DNA of 64,000 nt from Salinarchaeum laminariae. GTDB lineage: Archaea; Halobacteriota; Halobacteria; Halobacteriales; Salinarchaeaceae. This document shows positions 61,983-64,000 of this stretch, piece after piece. The DNA is taken from assembly GCF_023204835.1 (NCBI RefSeq), contig NZ_CP096270.1:744001-808000 (forward strand), given 5' to 3'. Below the pieces are notes generated by a model. The model was given only the letters and a program-made list of their open reading frames with translations, ran no database searches and was not told the origin of the DNA. A program made the translations under genes and the position numbers. The stretch's first letter is position 1. Each line of letters starts with the position of its first letter.

Positions 61983-62839
61983 CGGCCGACCGGGGCCAGG
62001 AGGTCGAATCCGACGACGAGAGCGAGTCAGGGCCTGAGACCGGGGCAGGATCCGAGAGCGGATCGGGGGACGGGGACGGGTCGAGAGGTGCCGACGCGTC
62101 GAGAACTGGGCCGGATACGCCCACGGACGAGACCGAAGACGAACAGGTCGAGCTACCCGCGTACGGCGAGACCTGGACTTACGAGGGGTTGATCGGCGCG
62201 ATTCCCGGCCTCTCGATTGCGCCGCGGACCGCCGTTGCCCTCCAGATCGTCGCCTTCGAGATCGGCGTGCTCGCACTCGCCGCAGTGTACGACCTCTGGG
62301 ACGCCGCGATCGTCGGAACCGTCGCCGTGCTCGTCGCCGGTGGTGGGAGCGCGATCACGCTGCGAATGGGCGATCAACTGCGAGCGCTCCCGGTGCCGGC
62401 CGCCTATCGCCGGCTGGCCTTCGGATCGCGAATCGAGGTCGTGCTCTCGGTGCTGGCCTACGTCGGACTGGTGACCTACCTGTTCGCCGCAAACCCGGTC
62501 GGTGCGGAGACACCGTTGCTCGAGTCCGCGCTCGGCGTCGATCCGCCGCTGCCAGCGACGTATCTCGCCTTGCTCCTCGCGTGGGACGTCGTCTACCGAA
62601 TCGGCATCGGCTGGTGGGCGAGCGTCGCCGCCGTCTGGCGGTCCTGGCGTTACGAGTTCGATCCCGAGACCGCTCGTGCCATCGCCCGTGCGGACCTGTG
62701 GCCGCTCGCGTTCGCTGCACTGCAGCTCGCGCTGCTTCCGATCGTCTGGGGTCGGCCGCTGCTAGCAGGTGCATTAGTTGGTCACGTAATCGCGGTTGCG
62801 GTGGCCGTTTCACTGTCGGTCGCTCTGTTGCGACGGTGA
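61979..62839 (+). CDS. Membrane protein with acidic N-terminus (DUF7530-like)
   Basis: 286 residues from GTG 61979. The first ~60 residues are disordered and acidic. Then about six hydrophobic segments: TAVALQIVAFEIGVLALAAV, AAIVGTVAVLVAGGGSAITL, VVLSVLAYVGLVTYLFA, AFAALQLALLPIVWG and LLAGALVGHVIAVAVAVSLS. A conserved-looking motif WDVVYRIGIGWWASVAAVWR holds a WW pair near the third-to-fourth helix. It resembles haloarchaeal DUF7530-type proteins in layout. It overlaps the SDR gene, so the two are translationally coupled. Function unknown. Confidence 0.78.
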   Translation: MTADRGQEVESDDESESGPETGAGSESGSGDGDGSRGADASRTGPDTPTDETEDEQVELPAYGETWTYEGLIGAIPGLSIAPRTAVALQIVAFEIGVLALAAVYDLWDAAIVGTVAVLVAGGGSAITLRMGDQLRALPVPAAYRRLAFGSRIEVVLSVLAYVGLVTYLFAANPVGAETPLLESALGVDPPLPATYLALLLAWDVVYRIGIGWWASVAAVWRSWRYEFDPETARAIARADLWPLAFAALQLALLPIVWGRPLLAGALVGHVIAVAVAVSLSVALLRR

Positions 62840-62860
62840 GGAAGCGTCAGTGAGGAAGCG

Positions 62861-63034
62861 TCAGTGAGATTTTATCTCCTCGAACTGGTCGAGCAGATCC
62901 TCCGCCGAGTCTCCCGAATCGTACTCCATCGACCCCTCGTACTCGTGCCGGTCGTCGTCGAAAGCCGCGTCCACCGTGTTGGACTTCCGCTCGCGACGTT
63001 CGTGCTCGTCTTCGTCATAGGCACCCATTGACAT
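62861..63034 (-). CDS. DUF5786 family small protein
   Basis: 57 residues: MSMGAYDEDEHERRERKSNT, VDAAFDDDRHEYEGSMEYDS, GDSAEDLLDQFEEIKSH. This is a strong match to the DUF5786 pattern, with the conserved YDSGDSAEDLLxQF near the end. Very acidic, probably disordered until bound. Family of unknown function, found in haloarchaea. The gene is convergent with the DUF7530-like gene; two copies of GAGGAAGCGTCAGT (62838-62865) lie between the stops. A perfect palindrome precedes its start. Confidence 0.92.
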   Translation of the reverse strand: MSMGAYDEDEHERRERKSNTVDAAFDDDRHEYEGSMEYDSGDSAEDLLDQFEEIKSH

Positions 63035-63039
63035 GGTAA

Positions 63040-63056
63040 TCTAACACAGTGTTAGA
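63040..63056 (-). promoter_or_regulatory. Perfect palindrome before DUF5786
   Basis: TCTAACAC (63040-63047), central A, GTGTTAGA (63049-63056): a perfect 8-base inverted repeat beginning six bases upstream of the DUF5786 start codon. It would cover the start of transcription. Confidence 0.5.
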
Positions 63057-63275
63057 TAGTACCAATAATGAATGTAACGGTAGTTCGGATCATTGCGCTG
63101 TAGCTCCCAGTTGCCTACGATAGACGGCCTTGACGACGATTCCAGCGATGGTTCGACAGTTGACTCGTCCACTCATCACTCCCTCGTCCCTCACAGCTCG
63201 CTCACGACAGTCATCGCCGGAGAGCACCCCACTCCTGAGCGTGCGTCTCGATCGAACGCGACCGGTCCCGCGCGA

Positions 63276-63281
63276 TTTAAG
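63276..63281 (+). promoter_or_regulatory. TATA-like element of rfcS
   Basis: TTTAAG lies 25-30 bases before the ATG at 63306. Confidence 0.45.
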
Positions 63282-63305
63282 CCCGCCCCGCCGCTCCGCA
63301 CGACC

Positions 63306-64000
63306 ATGAGCGAGGCCGACGCCGACGCGGTCGACGATACTGCCGCGACCAGAGAGGACGTCTGGGTCGAGAAATACCGACCACAGCGTCTCGCGGACGT
63401 CGTCGGCCACGAGACGATCACAGAACGCATCCAGCAGTACGTCGCGGGTGACGACCTCCCGAACCTGCTGTTCGCCGGCCCCGCCGGCGTCGGCAAGACG
63501 ACGACCGCCGTCGCGATCGCGAAGGAGATCTACGGCGACGACTGGCGAGAACATTTCCTCGAACTCAACGCCAGTGACCAGCGCGGGATCGACGTCGTGC
63601 GCGGGCGAATCAAGGACTTCGCCCGGACGTCCTTCAGCGGCGACAAGTACGGGTTCCGGATCATCTTCCTCGACGAGGCGGACGCGCTGACGAGCGACGC
63701 CCAGTCCGCGCTCCGGCGGACGATGGAGCAGTTCTCCAACAACACCCGCTTCATCCTCTCGTGTAACTACTCCTCGCGGATCATCGACCCGATCCAGTCC
63801 CGGTGTGCGGTGTTCCGGTTCCCGCCGCTCACTGACGAGGCGATCCGACAGCAGATCGAGATCGTCTCCAGCGAGGAAGGGATCGAGGTCGAGGAGAGCG
63901 GCTACGACGCCATCGCCTACGCCGCCGACGGTGACATGCGGCGGGCGATCAACGCCCTCCAGGCCGCCGCGGCGACTGGCCAGACCGTCGTCGACGAGGA
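63306..64000 (+). CDS. rfcS: Replication factor C small subunit (cut by window end)
   Basis: 231 full codons are visible; the gene runs off the right edge. The N-terminal acidic part is followed by the AAA+ clamp-loader core [16 protein letters not shown], Walker [18 protein letters not shown], Walker [14 protein letters not shown], the sensor 1 region LSCNYSSRI and the SRC motif [12 protein letters not shown]. RfcS with RfcL loads the PCNA sliding clamp onto primed DNA. The P-loop and the SRC region are uninterrupted, so no intein is present in the visible part. The start is the first ATG after the TATA-like element. Confidence 0.96.
   Translation, partial: MSEADADAVDDTAATREDVWVEKYRPQRLADVVGHETITERIQQYVAGDDLPNLLFAGPAGVGKTTTAVAIAKEIYGDDWREHFLELNASDQRGIDVVRGRIKDFARTSFSGDKYGFRIIFLDEADALTSDAQSALRRTMEQFSNNTRFILSCNYSSRIIDPIQSRCAVFRFPPLTDEAIRQQIEIVSSEEGIEVEESGYDAIAYAADGDMRRAINALQAAAATGQTVVDE

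Noticed and set aside
63306..64000. Possible intein in rfcS, common in haloarchaea
   Set aside because: The P-loop and the SRC region are uninterrupted in the visible part; the rest is outside the window.

Overview
This window comes from a GC-rich halophilic archaeon (class Halobacteria). The proteins are strongly acidic. The gene set includes archaeal lipid synthesis (CarS), a UbaA-type SAMP activator, an XPB-type helicase, clamp-loader RfcS, many Tat signals and lipoboxes, a PGF-CTERM-like tail and several small haloarchaea-only proteins (DUF5786, DUF5807, DUF7123 and DUF7470 types). Many genes have a TATA box about 25-30 bases before an ATG and no ribosome binding site, as expected for leaderless archaeal transcripts. 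The genus cannot be fixed from the sequence alone. I see no rRNA, tRNA, CRISPR array, transposase or provirus.

Layout. 1-5 kb: ubaA (cut by the window edge), a metallophosphoesterase, a NUDIX/eIF2B-like fusion, a tandem UspA protein and a small membrane protein. 5-11.3 kb: purS-purQ, a CapC/PgsC-like membrane protein followed by a diverged CapB/PgsB-like protein, heme A synthase and PRPP synthase. 11.3-18 kb: two paralogous HEYVH metalloproteases, a bactofilin-like protein and a LEA-type membrane protein. 18-23.2 kb: a zinc/7Fe ferredoxin followed by a Fix-type ETF operon (fixA, fixB with a duplicated N-terminal module, a fixC-fixX fusion, and an unknown gene). 23.2-35.4 kb: alpha/beta hydrolase, lipoproteins and surface proteins, XPB helicase, glycosyltransferase, GNAT, AI-2E-type transporter, a small zinc protein, carS and proline dehydrogenase. 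35.5-40.2 kb: a tightly overlapping three-gene minus-strand operon coding for two Tat-exported, YadA-head-like proteins with S74 (endosialidase-type) chaperone tails, plus a membrane-anchored CARDB-like protein. 40.4-46 kb: DUF502 protein, ilvE, guaA (ATPase subunit), a lipoprotein and pyrG. 46-55.6 kb: membrane protein, Gfo6-like dehydrogenase, an AlkP-family enzyme coupled to a FemAB-like GNAT, a large PKD surface protein and a four-TM protein. 55.7-64 kb: larE, small conserved proteins, a mobB-moaE fusion, AEC transporter, SDR and membrane protein pair, DUF5786 and rfcS (cut by the right edge).

Systems working together. The ferredoxin and Fix/ETF genes look like one electron-transfer route. 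purS and purQ are two of the three FGAM synthetase parts. pyrG and guaA are glutamine-linked nucleotide enzymes on one strand.

Three things stand out as possibly undescribed: (i) the Tat/YadA-like/S74 operon; (ii) a CapB/CapC pair whose CapB has lost its P-loop; (iii) a family of six intergenic repeat units, always between genes, whose hairpin stems differ in sequence but keep base pairing, two of them forming long inverted pairs.
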